64,000 bases of DNA, from the NCBI GenBank assembly GCA_964035575.1, contig OZ037863.1, positions 102,001 through 166,000 on the forward strand, read 5' to 3'. Below, one piece after another: positions 28,832 to 39,836 of the stretch. Origin of the DNA: Rhynchopus sp. YZ270_cl-10 (taxonomy: Eukaryota; Euglenozoa; Diplonemea; Diplonemida; Diplonemidae). The notes under the pieces were generated by a model. It did no database searches, was not told where the DNA came from, and worked only from the letters and a program-made list of their open reading frames with translations. The translations under genes and the position numbers were made by a program. Within the stretch, counting starts at the first letter, position 1; the number at the start of each line of letters is the position of its first letter.

Positions 28832-31800
28832 TCAAGACCAAGGCTCCCATCCTCTGTAGCTGTCCGCAAGGTTTGGCAACGACGTGGCTTCAGACACAAG
28901 ACGTTCGATCTGCTGTGGGATTGATAGTGGCTCTGCCTTGCCCCCTTCCACTTCCACTTCCACCTCCGGCTCCGGCTCTACACCCTCGACGTCGCCTTCG
29001 GTCTCTTCACCGTCCTTCTCCTTCTCCTTTTTCTCCTCGGGAATACGGATCTGGTCTTCACCTGTCAGCTTGCGAAGCAAACGCTCGACAACAAGACGTG
29101 CCTGTGTGTTGGATGCCGCCATTCCTGCAGTGAGGGGCTCCAAAGGAGTGTCGGGAGAGCGGTCCTCATCGGCACTGAGCCCTGGGGGGTGCAGGGTGTC
29201 GAAGCGCACCGAGGCGCGGGATTTGCGGAGCGACGCCTCCAGCATCGTGTCGACAACACCAGGGTCGTGTTGCAATGCGCATGACTTCTCGTGCCCGCGA
29301 CGTTCCTCCTGCGAGGCAAACCCTTTGCCGCACTTTGAGCATGTCTTCCAGAACTTTTCAAATCCCTCCTCCTCCTTCTTCTCCTTCTCCTTCTGCTCTG
29401 GATTTTTGGCCTTCATCCCTTTGCGCAGCGAGTATTCGTCATGGCTGTCGTGGCTGCCGACAGTCTGCTTTGCAAAGGCAATCTTCTTTGGTCGGATCGG
29501 AACAGATGCACTCATAGGCCCGTCGAACTGTGGGGTCTGCGGGGCGGGTATCGGGTTTGCACCCTCCGGAGGTGTTTCGACTGTGCTGCGTGGGGGCTCC
29601 TCTTCAGGTGTCGTGGGCTGTACTGGCTGTCTCTTCTTTGGTGACGGTGTGTCCACGGAGACGGCAGCGGCAGACACCTCCTCCTTGGCACCTGACGCAT
29701 TGAGCCTCCACTGTATCAACGGATCAAAGACAAAGGCCTCCAGCATCGCCATCACCAGCTCTCGTCCCTTCCGCAGCTCCGACATGGTCTCCTCAGCCAC
29801 GTGGCGGAACAGCCCTTTCACTCCTCCAACACCGGTGGCGTGGCGGAGTTGTCTTGTCAGACGGAACGGCACCTTTTCTGCAAAAGACTTTCGTTCTCTG
29901 GTAACATCGAAGCAGTCTCCAAAGTCGATGTGTGCGATGCGTCCGGTGGTCTTCTGGAGCATGATGTTGCCAAGGTGGCGGTCCCCTAGGCCAAGGACGT
30001 AGCCGACAATGGACATGACTGAGAGTGAGCGGGTGAAGGCAGAGCGTCTGCGCACCCATGTCTCGGAGGAGGTGGCGCCGAGCCAGAGGTCGCGGTGGAT
30101 GTCGTCACCGTCGGTGAGGTTCGTCACGACCTCGAGTGCACGGACGCGGCGCTCCTGTGGTTGTGCCTCCCATCCGGATATGTCCTCGAGACCACACTCC
30201 TGCATCACCAGCTTCGCCTCGTGGCGTTTGTTCGCAGCATGGCGCGCAGAGCGTATCAAGCGTCCCAGGTCGTCCGCATCCGCCACCCACCCAAGCAGCC
30301 CCACATTGCTCCCCAGCGGCACAACGGAGAACCGTACGATGTCGCTCTCGCAGCGCTGCCCGTCCCCACCCTTGCGCAGCATGCCATTGACCAGCCCCAG
30401 CAGCTGCATCACTCTCTCGTCCAGCCGCAGGTCCTCATGGCCCTTCAGCAAGTAGTCGTGCTCCTTCCCGTGGGTGTCGGTGAGGGAGAGGCGCTTCGGG
30501 CATGTCTTGCTGTGTAAGACAGGGAGGCACTGTGCGAAGGAGTGGATCAGGGGTGGGTTCAGCTCTGCAGCGCAGCCCGGTACGCAGAGGGCGAGGTTCT
30601 GTTGGTTAGGTAGTGTTGAGGAATGTGGTTGGTTGAGGAAAAAGAGAAGTTGAAAGTGCAAAACGCCTCACCGTACATCGGCAAGTGAAGAAACGTTGAT
30701 CAGAGGACCTCTGTGGTCAAAGCCCAAACAAGCATACCTTTGTAGCAGAAAGCTTCGGTGCAACCCTCTCCAGCGAGATGCCGTGCCGGAAGACCTTCGC
30801 CTTCATGTCTTCGAGCTCAGTGTAGTAGAGCTGGCGGCAGAGCGTCCAGCCACGCTTCAGGAGGTCACGGTCCCCTGTGTCGCGTGCACGCTGCCAGAGC
30901 GACTCTGCCCCGAGCAGCGCCTTCGAGCAGGTCTCAATGAAGTGCGTCGCGTCCACTGTCGACGGCGGCTCGCGCAGACGGTCCATCAGAGGCTGCAGCA
31001 CGTCCAGCGGACGGTCGTGAGCCTGCAGGTTCGCGTCCTCCAAGGCACGATGCCACTTCTCCGACTCCAGGATCGCTGTCTGCGACAACGCCCTCGCCAG
31101 CAGCTGCGCCTGCTCCACCAGCGCTGCTCTCTCGGGCGACGTCTGTCTGATCACATCCAGCACTCTGTCCGCAGACTCATCCGGCCGCGACTGCATCCCC
31201 ACAACACCGCTTGCGGAGATGCGCGGAAGCAAGCTGTACACCACTGCATGGGGAAACGTCTCCGCCGCAAAGCACAGCAGGTCCTCTGCGACGTCACTCC
31301 TGTCGCCACCCAAGCGGGCCACAAGCTGCGGCACAACACGCAGCCACAGCGACGCGGACACGGTGTGCAGATTTTCTCTCGCATACTGCCCCACCTTCTC
31401 CGAGGTACTGTACAGGAAGACGAGACGCAGGATACGCAGCGCCATAGGCACAGCCACCTCCTCTGCACTGACATGCGTACACTGGATAAAACCACGCACA
31501 GCTTCAATCGCGTGCTCGGGGCTTTTGCTTTCCGAGGCAAATTCGTAATTGAGCGAACCCCAGGTCTGCCAAATGAGGGAGCGGACACCTTCACGCAGGG
31601 CGGGTTTGTATTCCAGCGACATAGCAGTGTCTACGGAGGGTCGTAGGGCGGCAACAAGCTCGTCGTGTGAAGTGCATTGCATGATGTGTCCCCAGCGTAC
31701 CGCAGTCATGCGGCACTCTGCTGAAAGCACTTTGTTCGTTGCCTCGCAGCTGTCTGCCAAGCACAGTGTGTCCTTCATGATATCCAACGGCGCCCGCACC

Positions 31801-34800
31801 GCCTGTTCAAACTCATACCGAAGCACCGCGAGCGCAACCTCCGGCCGCTGCTCCTTCTGCACAAGGCCCTGTAACGAAAGGTCCTCGCTCCCTGCGAGCA
31901 TCTTCAAAGTGTCCCAGGCCTGCCGCTTCACCGTCCCCTTCGTGCATGCGTCAATGAACCACAGCCACGGCTCTGTGTCCTCCTGTGGGCTGATCAGCAG
32001 ACTGTGCTGTGTCAACGTGCCCCGCAAACTCGTAGGATCCATCAAATTAGCTTCAAGCCTAGAACGCCACACAGATTTGAGCTGGGTAAGACCATCAGGG
32101 CCACGTGAGGGGTCGTCAGCTACCTGCTCTTTGAACTCAATGATCTCTTCGAGTTCGACAAGTTGCTGCAGACTGACGAGCATGTCGTACGATCTGTGGA
32201 GGAAATGCAGAGGGTAATGAAATAAAAAAAAGCTTTTGTTCGCAATGCGCAGTGTGTAGTGTCATACCTAGTGTACCCTTCCGCAAGGCATGCAGAGAGC
32301 TCAGAGTCGACACAGAGACGGCAGTTGAAGATCGCGTCACGTGCCTTTTTGAAGTTCCCGCTGTTTGTGTGCACCACTGCGAGGTAAAACTCACCGAGAC
32401 CTGCTTGGCCTGCACGCAGCAGTGTTGGGGTCGACATAATGGTCTCTGCAGAAGCCGCAAGCTCTTCCCAGTTTCCTAAGATCCACGACGCACGCGCCAC
32501 GTACGGTGCCAGCGCCGGGTCTTCCTCCGGCTCTCCCTTCGCAATCTCCAGAATATTCCGCCAATCCCCAAGCCTTTCATAACAGCGCACAATCCCCGCC
32601 ATGTCCCCCTCCTCACGGTACTTCTTAATCGCGAAGTCCGTCTTCCCCAAATCCTCCTGCAGGCGCGTCTCCTGCCCCGCAATCTTCCCACGCTCCTCTA
32701 GCACCGCGAGGATGCCTTCATCTGCACCTTCGATGCCAAGGTTCTTGTACGCCTTCACCAAGGAGATGCAGGCCTCGATGTCGTCTCCGGTCCTTGCGAG
32801 GACGGCTGCTTCGGCCCAGTGGAGTGCTTTTGCGTAGAGCCCACAGCGCTCTGCGAGCTTGCAAAGCTTGTAAGGAGAGAGGAGGTGCGGGTAGCGGTTT
32901 ACACGGCGTTTGGGTGCTCCGTCTTTGGTGCCTGCAGCGGCGCCTTCTTCGAAGCGTTCGTAGAACTCAGCCAAGGAGAGCAGACGTTGCGCCACCTCTC
33001 CTGAGATCTGTGCAGACCCCAACGCACCTTGCACGGATTCAAGCAACAACGCCTTGGTCAACTTCGCGTCCTCTAGGAGCGACCTCATGCGGAGCACATC
33101 CTGCTTCGTGGCATCATGGTCATGCTGGAGACGCGACTCCAACCTGAGAGGCTCTGCACACAACGACACAAAGGCGGGCCCAAAGAGCTCATAGGACAGC
33201 TGTGGGTAGCTGCGTGCTACGGGAGATGCGGCACAGAGCGCTGCACGAGGAGACTCTCCCAGCAGTGTTTGCGCAAGATTGTCGAGCCAGAGAGAGGGCG
33301 AAGAGAAGCCTTGCAGGGCGCGTCGTATGGCGTGGTGGTTGAGCGTGTAGGGCTCCTCGGTGGCTTCCTGCGCAAGCTTCTGCGGGCTAGGTGCTGTGGC
33401 GGTGATGCGCTTCTCCATGTCATCCTCGCCTTCGAGGGCCTGCCGGACGACCTTGAGGGAGATGCCTTTGCTGAGGGCGCTGCTTTCGATGTCGCGTTTG
33501 GCAGAGTCGAAGAGTTCACTGCCGAGCCCTGCGCTGCCGTATGTACTGCAGATCCGTGCCAAGTCGCCAATACCCCTGGCAGCCATGACCCACACGTCTT
33601 GCCCTGAGACAGAGTTCATGGGGGGTAAAGACAGCGTGCTCCCTATGGACGGTACTGCAGAGGCGTAGTTGTAGGCAGGCGACGTGCTCCCTTCTGGAGG
33701 CTTCTCGGGCTCGCATTGGTCAGCTGAGGCAACGCAGTAGAGGAGAGCGTGGAGGAGCGGGGTTGCTGATTCTGTGCCTCCGACGTTGCCGATGACGAGT
33801 TTGGTGGCAGCTTCGACGCAGATGTAACGGAGGGGAGGAGGTGAAACGAGGCGTGTCATGCAATGGCAAAGATGTTGCGCGACAAGGCAGGTGTATGGAC
33901 GGAGCAAGGCAGGTCCTATGGAGATCAGACACCGTACAGCCGCGGCCGACGTTGTCTCGCATGAGGAGCAGCTTACCAAGTCTGTCAGCGTGCCGATCAA
34001 GCCTTCTACTGCAGGGGAAAAGGCTGGGCCAAGACCTTGCGCGGCGAGGCCAAGCATTTGGAGTGCAGCTGCCTCACCAGCTTGGATGCCATGGTGCGCC
34101 ACGCGAACCAAATCACCCAACCAAGCAGCGTCAATGTTATTCGGCGTCATCGACAAAGTAAAGCAGATCGCCTTAATCGCGGCACGCAGCTCGATCTGGC
34201 TTCCAGAGTGCTCTGCGGCGACTCCTTCCGCTCCACGGTCTGCCACCTGGCAGAAGATGGGAAGCAGTTCCTTGCTGAGCTGGATGACCTTGACCGTACC
34301 AAGAAGCTTCAGTGGGGTTTGAATGGCACGAAGACACCCGACGTGGTGCACCCTCTGTCGCGGCCTTTGCAGAATATTCAGCAAAGAACGAACCACTCTA
34401 AAGGAGTGGTACCTAGAGTGCAGGAGACCACGTCCCCAGGGCAGGTCGTCGCTCTTTTGCGCCTCGTCGTGGAGGAGAGGCGTGGCTGTGTGCGGGGCCA
34501 GCGCGCCTAGCGCACCAAGCAGCTTCATGACAGCGATCCGAACGTCTTGGTTCTCCTGCGTGACACCGCCACGGAGGCAGTCAAGCAGACGCGGCAACAG
34601 GCCCTCATGGCTTGCCAGCATGTCAATCCCCTTCTCTCTGGTGCGCTTCACAATGGCAGCAAGGGCAGTCGCTGCAGGCTTCGTTGCCGCACTGCGTCCG
34701 CCCACAATGGCCACCACTGCGGTCTCCTGCAGCTGTTCAAGTGTCTCGGCAGAGACGGGAAGCTCGCTGCCGAGGAGAAGCTGTGCCACAAGGTCGAACA

Positions 34801-37093
34801 GCGCTGCCTGCACCATGGACTCCGATGTGCCCAATGAACCTGCCAAATAGTTCAAAGAGTCGCTCTGTTGCAGCATTGTTGGCATCAACGCTGGCGCCGA
34901 TCGGAGCAGCGCAGTGTGTGTCGTACCAAAGGCATGCGCGGCGCGGGCCTGCTCTAGCGGGTCGCGGGAGTGCTGCAGTTGGTTCCATTGTGTCAGAAGG
35001 ACGGACCGGAGGCGGGGTGGGATGACGTGGGAGATGCGTGAGATGCGCACAGCCATGCGGAGACTGGCAAGACGGACGAACTCATTCGAGTCGTGCAGCG
35101 AGAGGCTGACGTAGTGTGCACACTTAGGCGAGCCTAGACAGCGTATCATCCCTTCAGAGCAGTCCTCCACTGCCTTCCACACAATCGTGCGCGTCGTGGA
35201 GGAGGGGTCCCCGACAGCGACGGCAAGGACCTGGACAAGGAGGTCCGCCCACATCGGGCGGTCGTGCTTGGCCGCAATGAAGCAGATCAGCTCTGCCGCA
35301 CACCGCTTCACCGACGGACACTCATGGCGCAGCAGCGGCGCGACGTAGCTCCCTACCAACTCAAACTGGTCCACCGGCAGAGCGTAGCACCCACTCTCGA
35401 CAGTCCCAAAGAGACGCTTCGCTGCAAGCAAGCCTTCCAGGCAGGTGATCAACGTCCACTCCTGCATCATGTCGCCGTCATGGCGGAAGTCCGTTGATGC
35501 GCGACGTTCCAGCGGCTTGCCTCGCAGCAGCTCTTCGCGTGCACGAGAAAAGAATGCGTCCACGAGCTCTGCTCTGCAGTGCGGCTGTCCCTCGGAAAGG
35601 TCTTCCACAGCTGCAACGATAGTTGGGGAGACCTGCAGGGAGCAGATCAGGTCGGTGACCTCGGGGCTGACGACAAAGGTGGATGCGGGGCTGTGGACAA
35701 GGCAGAGCGATGCAATGCAACGTGCTGCTTCTGTTGCGCCGGGTGTACGGGAGCGCATCACCTGTATCGCAGTGGCCCACAGCTGCGGGAACACTTCGTC
35801 GGCACGCGGGAAGTCTTGCGCAAGACCTGCTTCAAATGCATCAGCTATCGCCTCAAACGCCGCAGCAATCGCCTCCGCTTGCCCAGGAGGGTACCTCGGG
35901 AACCGCACAGAGCCGTTCGGTACAGAGCTGAACGAGACGGTCCCCTCGGGTCCACTGACACCACTTCCGTTGCTTGTCAACGACATTGCCCGCCAGCGGC
36001 GTCCCTGCACTTTGTCTCTCTCTGTTGATAAGGGGTCGAGGAGGGGTGGGACATAGCGTGCGGCCTCAAGGAGGCAGACGAAGACAGAGGAGCTTTGCTG
36101 CTGTGTGATGAAGCCTTCTTTTATGTAGCTGGAGATCAGGCGGAGCGCTGCTGTCGAGGCTGAGGTGTGCGCTGCGGCACAGCGGAGGGCGGCTGAGAGC
36201 GATGTGTGGATGTGGTTTTGGAAGCGCTGCTTGAGAGGGCGTGCGACTGCTGCCATGCAGCACATTGCTGCCGTCGCGGTCTCCTGGTTCGTCAAGGATG
36301 CGATGCAATCCGCAAGAAAGCTGTCCGCAAGCTGCAACGACTCCGGATCTGCCAACGGAAGCGACTCGAACACTGCCTCTGCCGCATCTGCTATGGCCTC
36401 CGCTGTTTCCGCCTCAGAAGAAAACGCCTTTGTCATCGCATGCAACAACGTCGGCAGCTGCTGAGGCAACGCCTGCAACAACCCAACACTCGCCAGCTGC
36501 GCCGTCAACGCTGCCCCTGCGTGCTTATGGTACACATGCTCACTGCAGAGCCACTCACTGCTTAGATACGCCAAGGAGACTCCTATCTCCGACGCCGCAG
36601 TGCCCAGCGCAGCAGCGGCAAGCACCTTGCCTATCGCCGACGCCACGCACGCAACTTCTTCGTGGGAGTCTGCCAGCTTGAGGGCGTAGCCGAGCGCGCG
36701 TTGCGTGTTGAGGAGAAAGTCTTTCACAATCGATTGTTCGTCGACGACGACGGCGCCGGTTGCGATGACGCAGGTCACGGCGCGGCAGGCGGCGGTGGCG
36801 GCGGCACGTTGTGAGACAGATTTGGAGCGGGCCATTTCCTGGAGTTTGCGGGAGGTGACACCGAGGGCGCGTCTGAGGGTGTCGCCCGAGAGAGTCGCTG
36901 CCTGGCGGAGGACGATCTCCTCGAACTCTATACGTCCTGCCTCAGGGTCGAGCAGCAGACGCTGTGCTGCCTGAGCTACCCATGCTTCGGCCTTCGTCGC
37001 TGTCGTTTTCGAATGAATTGCGCCGCTCTGCCTCATCCCTTTCATGACCAGCTCAGAGCTCGACAGCTCGGAGGCTGATACATTTCGCCTCAT
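28832..37093 (-). CDS. TOR: Target of rapamycin (TOR) kinase, with zinc-finger insertion
   Basis: Three exons (37093-32268, 32193-30738, 30598-28832) give 2,682 aa, slightly above the usual 2,400-2,550. TOR is the PIKK Ser/Thr kinase that couples nutrients to growth. Residues 1 to about 1250 are helical HEAT-type repeats. A FAT domain follows (YAKALHWAEAAV, then GYTRSYDMLVSLQQLVELEEII across intron 1). The FRB domain (about 1985-2085) starts EKWHRALEDAN and keeps the LLKRGW Trp, but the residue aligned with rapamycin-contact Ser2035 of human mTOR is His. The kinase has LLKGHEDLRLDERVMQLLG (Lys2146), GLGDRHLGN (Asp2300) and HIDFGD (Asp2319), all intact. Between kinase and FATC lies about 190 aa with a C2HC finger (Cys2514, Cys2517, His2530, Cys2534). 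FATC (about 2595-2682) has a roughly 36-aa acidic insert, lacks the redox Cys pair, and ends GWEPWS with an extra Ser. Confidence 0.95.
30599..30737 (-). other. TOR intron 2 (139 bp)
   Basis: Starts GTATGC, ends CCTAACCAACAG with a CTAAC branch-like word close to the acceptor; phase 0. Splicing joins SATK to NLALCVPG, matching the TOR block DLELAVPG. The intron contains TTGAAAGTGCAAAACGCC (around 30650-30670), which also occurs at 28358-28375 in intergenic DNA. Confidence 0.92.
32194..32267 (-). other. TOR intron 1 (74 bp)
   Basis: Starts GTATGA and ends TCCACAG; phase 2. Splicing completes an Arg codon and restores GYTRSYDMLVS, which aligns with GYSRAYGAMVS-type sequence of other TOR proteins. 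The fit at the residue level makes this junction secure. Confidence 0.95.
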
Positions 37094-37395
37094 TCAGAAC
37101 CAAAAGGAAAAAGAAGGAGACGAAAGGAACAATAGGAGAAAAAATAGGGTAAAGAGGAGAAGAAGGCAATCACGAAGGCATAATAGAGTAGTGTATTGCT
37201 TGCTGAGAAATGGAGGTGGGGAGGGAGGAGGGGAGGGAGGGAGGGAGGGGGAGAAAGTTGCAAGTAGGGGCAGGAGGCAGGGGGCAGGGGGGAGGGCTGG
37301 TTTTGGCTCGACTGTCCTCAAAGAAGGTTAGGTGATGTGGAGGTCGAGGTTTTTTTTTGAAAAAAGTCAAAAGAAAAAAAAAGAAAAAGTTTTGC

Positions 37396-37430
37396 AAGAT
37401 GAACCTAAGCCTCTCGTGCTTAGTCACCTT
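37396..37430. repeat. CTCTCGT-loop hairpin
   Basis: AAGATGA, bulge AC, CTAAGC, loop CTCTCGT, GCTTAG, TCACCTT. It differs from the 27892 member at two positions, one in the bulge and one giving an A-C mismatch in the lower stem. It is about 300 bp upstream of the TOR start codon. Confidence 0.85.
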
Positions 37431-37447
37431 GATGCATAAATCAAAGA

Positions 37448-37515
37448 AAATGGTAGTTATTGATGCAGGCAACCTCCGACTGACCCACTATTCGATGCCA
37501 GCCATCTGGATGAAA
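37448..37515. repeat. Fragment of dispersed repeat
   Basis: Matches 13218-13285 with a few substitutions (CCTCCGACTGACCCAC, GATGCCAGCCATC, GATGAAAGCACAA). It is followed by an A/T run and a degenerate AGATGAATGTG hairpin word at 37538. Confidence 0.7.
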
Positions 37516-37933
37516 GCACAAAAAAAAATTTTTTGAGAGATGAATGTGCTTCTACACACCTATCAATGAAAGAGAAAAAAGGGAGTTTTTGTTGGGGAAA
37601 AAATGTGAAATGGACTTCTCAAGAGGCGCTGGTTTCAACAATGAACAAGAGACAAAAACAAAAGCTTCTAAAATATTTGCAAGGTTTTTGTTTTATGGTG
37701 TTTACAGTTGATCGCCTGACAAAAAAAAAAATTCTCGAGACTTCTCTTTGCTTATTGGCTCAAAAGACCTTAAACGGGAGGGGGGGGAAATAAAGGTTGT
37801 TGTGTTGCTCGCTCTCCACGAAGTCCACAACAAACGCCTCTGTGGACTCAGTTACCAAAAACGCTATCAACGAAAGCTTGAAATACGACAGCCCGTCTCT
37901 GTGCATAACAAACGGGAGGGCAAAAAGATCAGG

Positions 37934-37968
37934 AAATGGATTGAAGCCTCTCCTGTTTAGCCACCTTT
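37934..37968. repeat. Weak hairpin-family member
   Basis: GAAGCCTCTCCTGTTTAG followed by CCACCTTT resembles the family core, but the left arm is poorly complementary. Confidence 0.4.
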
Positions 37969-38072
37969 AGCCACCAAGAGAAAGAGAGACTCAGTTGACT
38001 CATTGCCCACATGCTCTATCAAAGACTGCCTTTATGTCCACCTTTCAACCTCACAACTGCCTACTACCCCCT

Positions 38073-39836
38073 TCACTCCCAATCCTCCTCCCCTTCTGAG
38101 TGTTCCATATCTCGCCTTTCGAGCCTCTCTAGATCCTGTCTGGTTGGGTTGGGGCGTTTCCCCTTTGCTTTCTTCCCCTTTGCCTTCACCTCCCGAGCAA
38201 CAGCAACATCAGCTACAACCGCAACCGGACTTCTTCTCCCCCCTCTCGTCCCCTCTTTCGGCACGACCTGCTTCGCTCCATTCTCCGCACAGCGTGCCTC
38301 CCTCGCCTCCAATGTGTCCTGAGGTAAGGCGACCTCAGCTGCCTGGGTCGCTGTGTGGATTCCTTCGTATGCTCGCCAGATGGCTTCGACCCCTTTGCGT
38401 TGGAGAGTGAGATATGTGTCAGCTGGTGTTGCCCCTGCCTTGTGGGGTTTTGGGTGTGTCCATGTGGGGTGGATGTTGAGGGCGCGGAGAGAGGAGGCAG
38501 CTTGGGCGTCGTGCGATACTTCTGATACGTAGACGTTTGCTAGGTTGATGACTGCGAAGATTGCGCAGGAAAGCATGTAGATGTCCACATTTGTGTCGTA
38601 GTGGCTGGTGCGCAGTGCGACTGTAGGGTAGCATCGTGTCGCCCCACGACGTGCCTTTGTGGTGTCGTTCTCAAGCATCGCAACACCAAAGTCCACAATA
38701 CGCAGGGTGTCCTCGATGAACACAAAATTGTCGGGTTTGATGTCCCGATGGAGCACACCAGAGGCATGCAGTTGCGAGACGCAGGACCACATTTTGTGCA
38801 CAACTTCTGCCTTCCGCTGTGTAGAGGTGTCGATCATGACCGGAGCGGGTGGGTCCTGACGGACTAATGGAAACTGTGCGAAGAAGGCGCCGAAGTGGGC
38901 CGACTCAACCGGAGTCCAGCGCTTAGGGTCTGCGACAGGGAGGGTGGAGCAGAGCGGCGAGCCCACCTCTGTGACGATGTACCCGAAGGCACCGTCTGCG
39001 GTGGTCCCTGTTGCATAGAGACGCGGGCTTGCTGTGCTGCGTACGGTGCTCAGATGCTCCCAGATGTGGGCTTCGCGGGCAAATGCCTCCTCATCTTTGG
39101 GTCGTCCTAGCAGTGCACGGACCTTGACTGCGACAGAGAGCGTGCCAAGCTGCATTAGCCGTACTGTTCCCTGCCGGCCCGACCCTAGGTCCACTCCGGT
39201 GTCGGTGAGCCACTCAAGACTGAACGAATTCGGCACTGCAACAGCAGGATACCTTTCACGCTGCAGCCACCGTATAACCGATGACGACATCCGCGTCAAA
39301 TCCTCCGCATGCGCCACGACGTGCCCTTTCATAACAGACGCCGCCCCATCCGGCACGCCACGGCCGTCAACGATGATGACCACATCACCTCGCGACTTTC
39401 CTCGCAACACCGCATGCACCTTACTGTCCGTGCCAAGCACCTGAACGAGGTCGACCCCTGAGGCCGCCAGGTTCGACCGGAGGGTCTGGAGGTGCGCGGC
39501 AAAGCCGATGTTCGTTTCTTCGTCCCGGAGGGTGGTGTCCCACTCAATCCATGCGGCGGAGGAGGGGTGTGCCTGGAGAAGCTCTTTGGCAGACACATCG
39601 CGTGTGTCTCCTGACGATCCCGTCCTTTCAAGGCCACGGAACTTCCTGCACAACGCAGCAAAATGCGACACACACAGCCGCCCGCCACAGACAACACGCC
39701 CCAATGCCTCCACCTTCGCCTTGGCCACTTCCATGCAACGCAGGTGTCCCGCATGCAAAGGGTAGAACGAACCGCCCATAAGCAACACAACAGGGCGCAC
39801 CTCTCTGCTAGGGGATGGTTCGGCCCCCTCAGGCAT
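38073..39836 (-). CDS. NMN adenylyltransferase fused to a Ser/Thr-type protein kinase
   Basis: A 587-aa frame from the first ATG at 39836 (MPEGAEPSPS). Residues about 12-205 are a nucleotidyltransferase of NMNAT type: GGSFYPLHAGH (21-31, the HxGH ATP site), WIEWDTTLRDEE (96-107), VQVLGTDSK (132-140) and MSSSVIRWL (183-191, the S-S-x-x-R ATP motif). Such enzymes join NMN or NaMN to ATP to make NAD or its deamido form. Residues about 215-480 are a eukaryotic-type protein kinase: LGSGRQGTV (217-225), AVK (Lys238), HRDIKPDN (363-370, Asp365) and DFG (Asp382), so all catalytic residues are present, though no standard APE motif is seen. The C-tail is Lys/Arg/Glu-rich. The known bacterial NadR fusion uses a P-loop ribosylnicotinamide kinase, not this fold. 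Substrate choice (NMN or NaMN) and kinase target are unknown. No intron is needed. Confidence 0.85.
   Translation of the reverse strand: MPEGAEPSPSREVRPVVLLMGGSFYPLHAGHLRCMEVAKAKVEALGRVVCGGRLCVSHFAALCRKFRGLERTGSSGDTRDVSAKELLQAHPSSAAWIEWDTTLRDEETNIGFAAHLQTLRSNLAASGVDLVQVLGTDSKVHAVLRGKSRGDVVIIVDGRGVPDGAASVMKGHVVAHAEDLTRMSSSVIRWLQRERYPAVAVPNSFSLEWLTDTGVDLGSGRQGTVRLMQLGTLSVAVKVRALLGRPKDEEAFAREAHIWEHLSTVRSTASPRLYATGTTADGAFGYIVTEVGSPLCSTLPVADPKRWTPVESAHFGAFFAQFPLVRQDPPAPVMIDTSTQRKAEVVHKMWSCVSQLHASGVLHRDIKPDNFVFIEDTLRIVDFGVAMLENDTTKARRGATRCYPTVALRTSHYDTNVDIYMLSCAIFAVINLANVYVSEVSHDAQAASSLRALNIHPTWTHPKPHKAGATPADTYLTLQRKGVEAIWRAYEGIHTATQAAEVALPQDTLEAREARCAENGAKQVVPKEGTRGGRRSPVAVVADVAVAREVKAKGKKAKGKRPNPTRQDLERLERRDMEHSEGEEDWE

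Larger units (their letters stand above)
37094..38072. other. Intergenic region with hairpin and repeat fragment
   Basis: No gene is supported. It contains a G-rich GGGAGG run (37213-37250), a good hairpin-family member (37396-37430), a fragment of the dispersed repeat (37448-37515) and a weaker hairpin copy (37934-37968). Confidence 0.6.

Noticed and set aside
29020-29360. Separate zinc-finger gene downstream of the TOR kinase domain
   Set aside because: The frame is continuous from the kinase through the finger to a recognisable FATC domain, so all three belong to one protein.
28884-30002. Plus-strand open frame of 372 codons
   Set aside because: Antisense to the TOR kinase exon; Ser-rich shadow.
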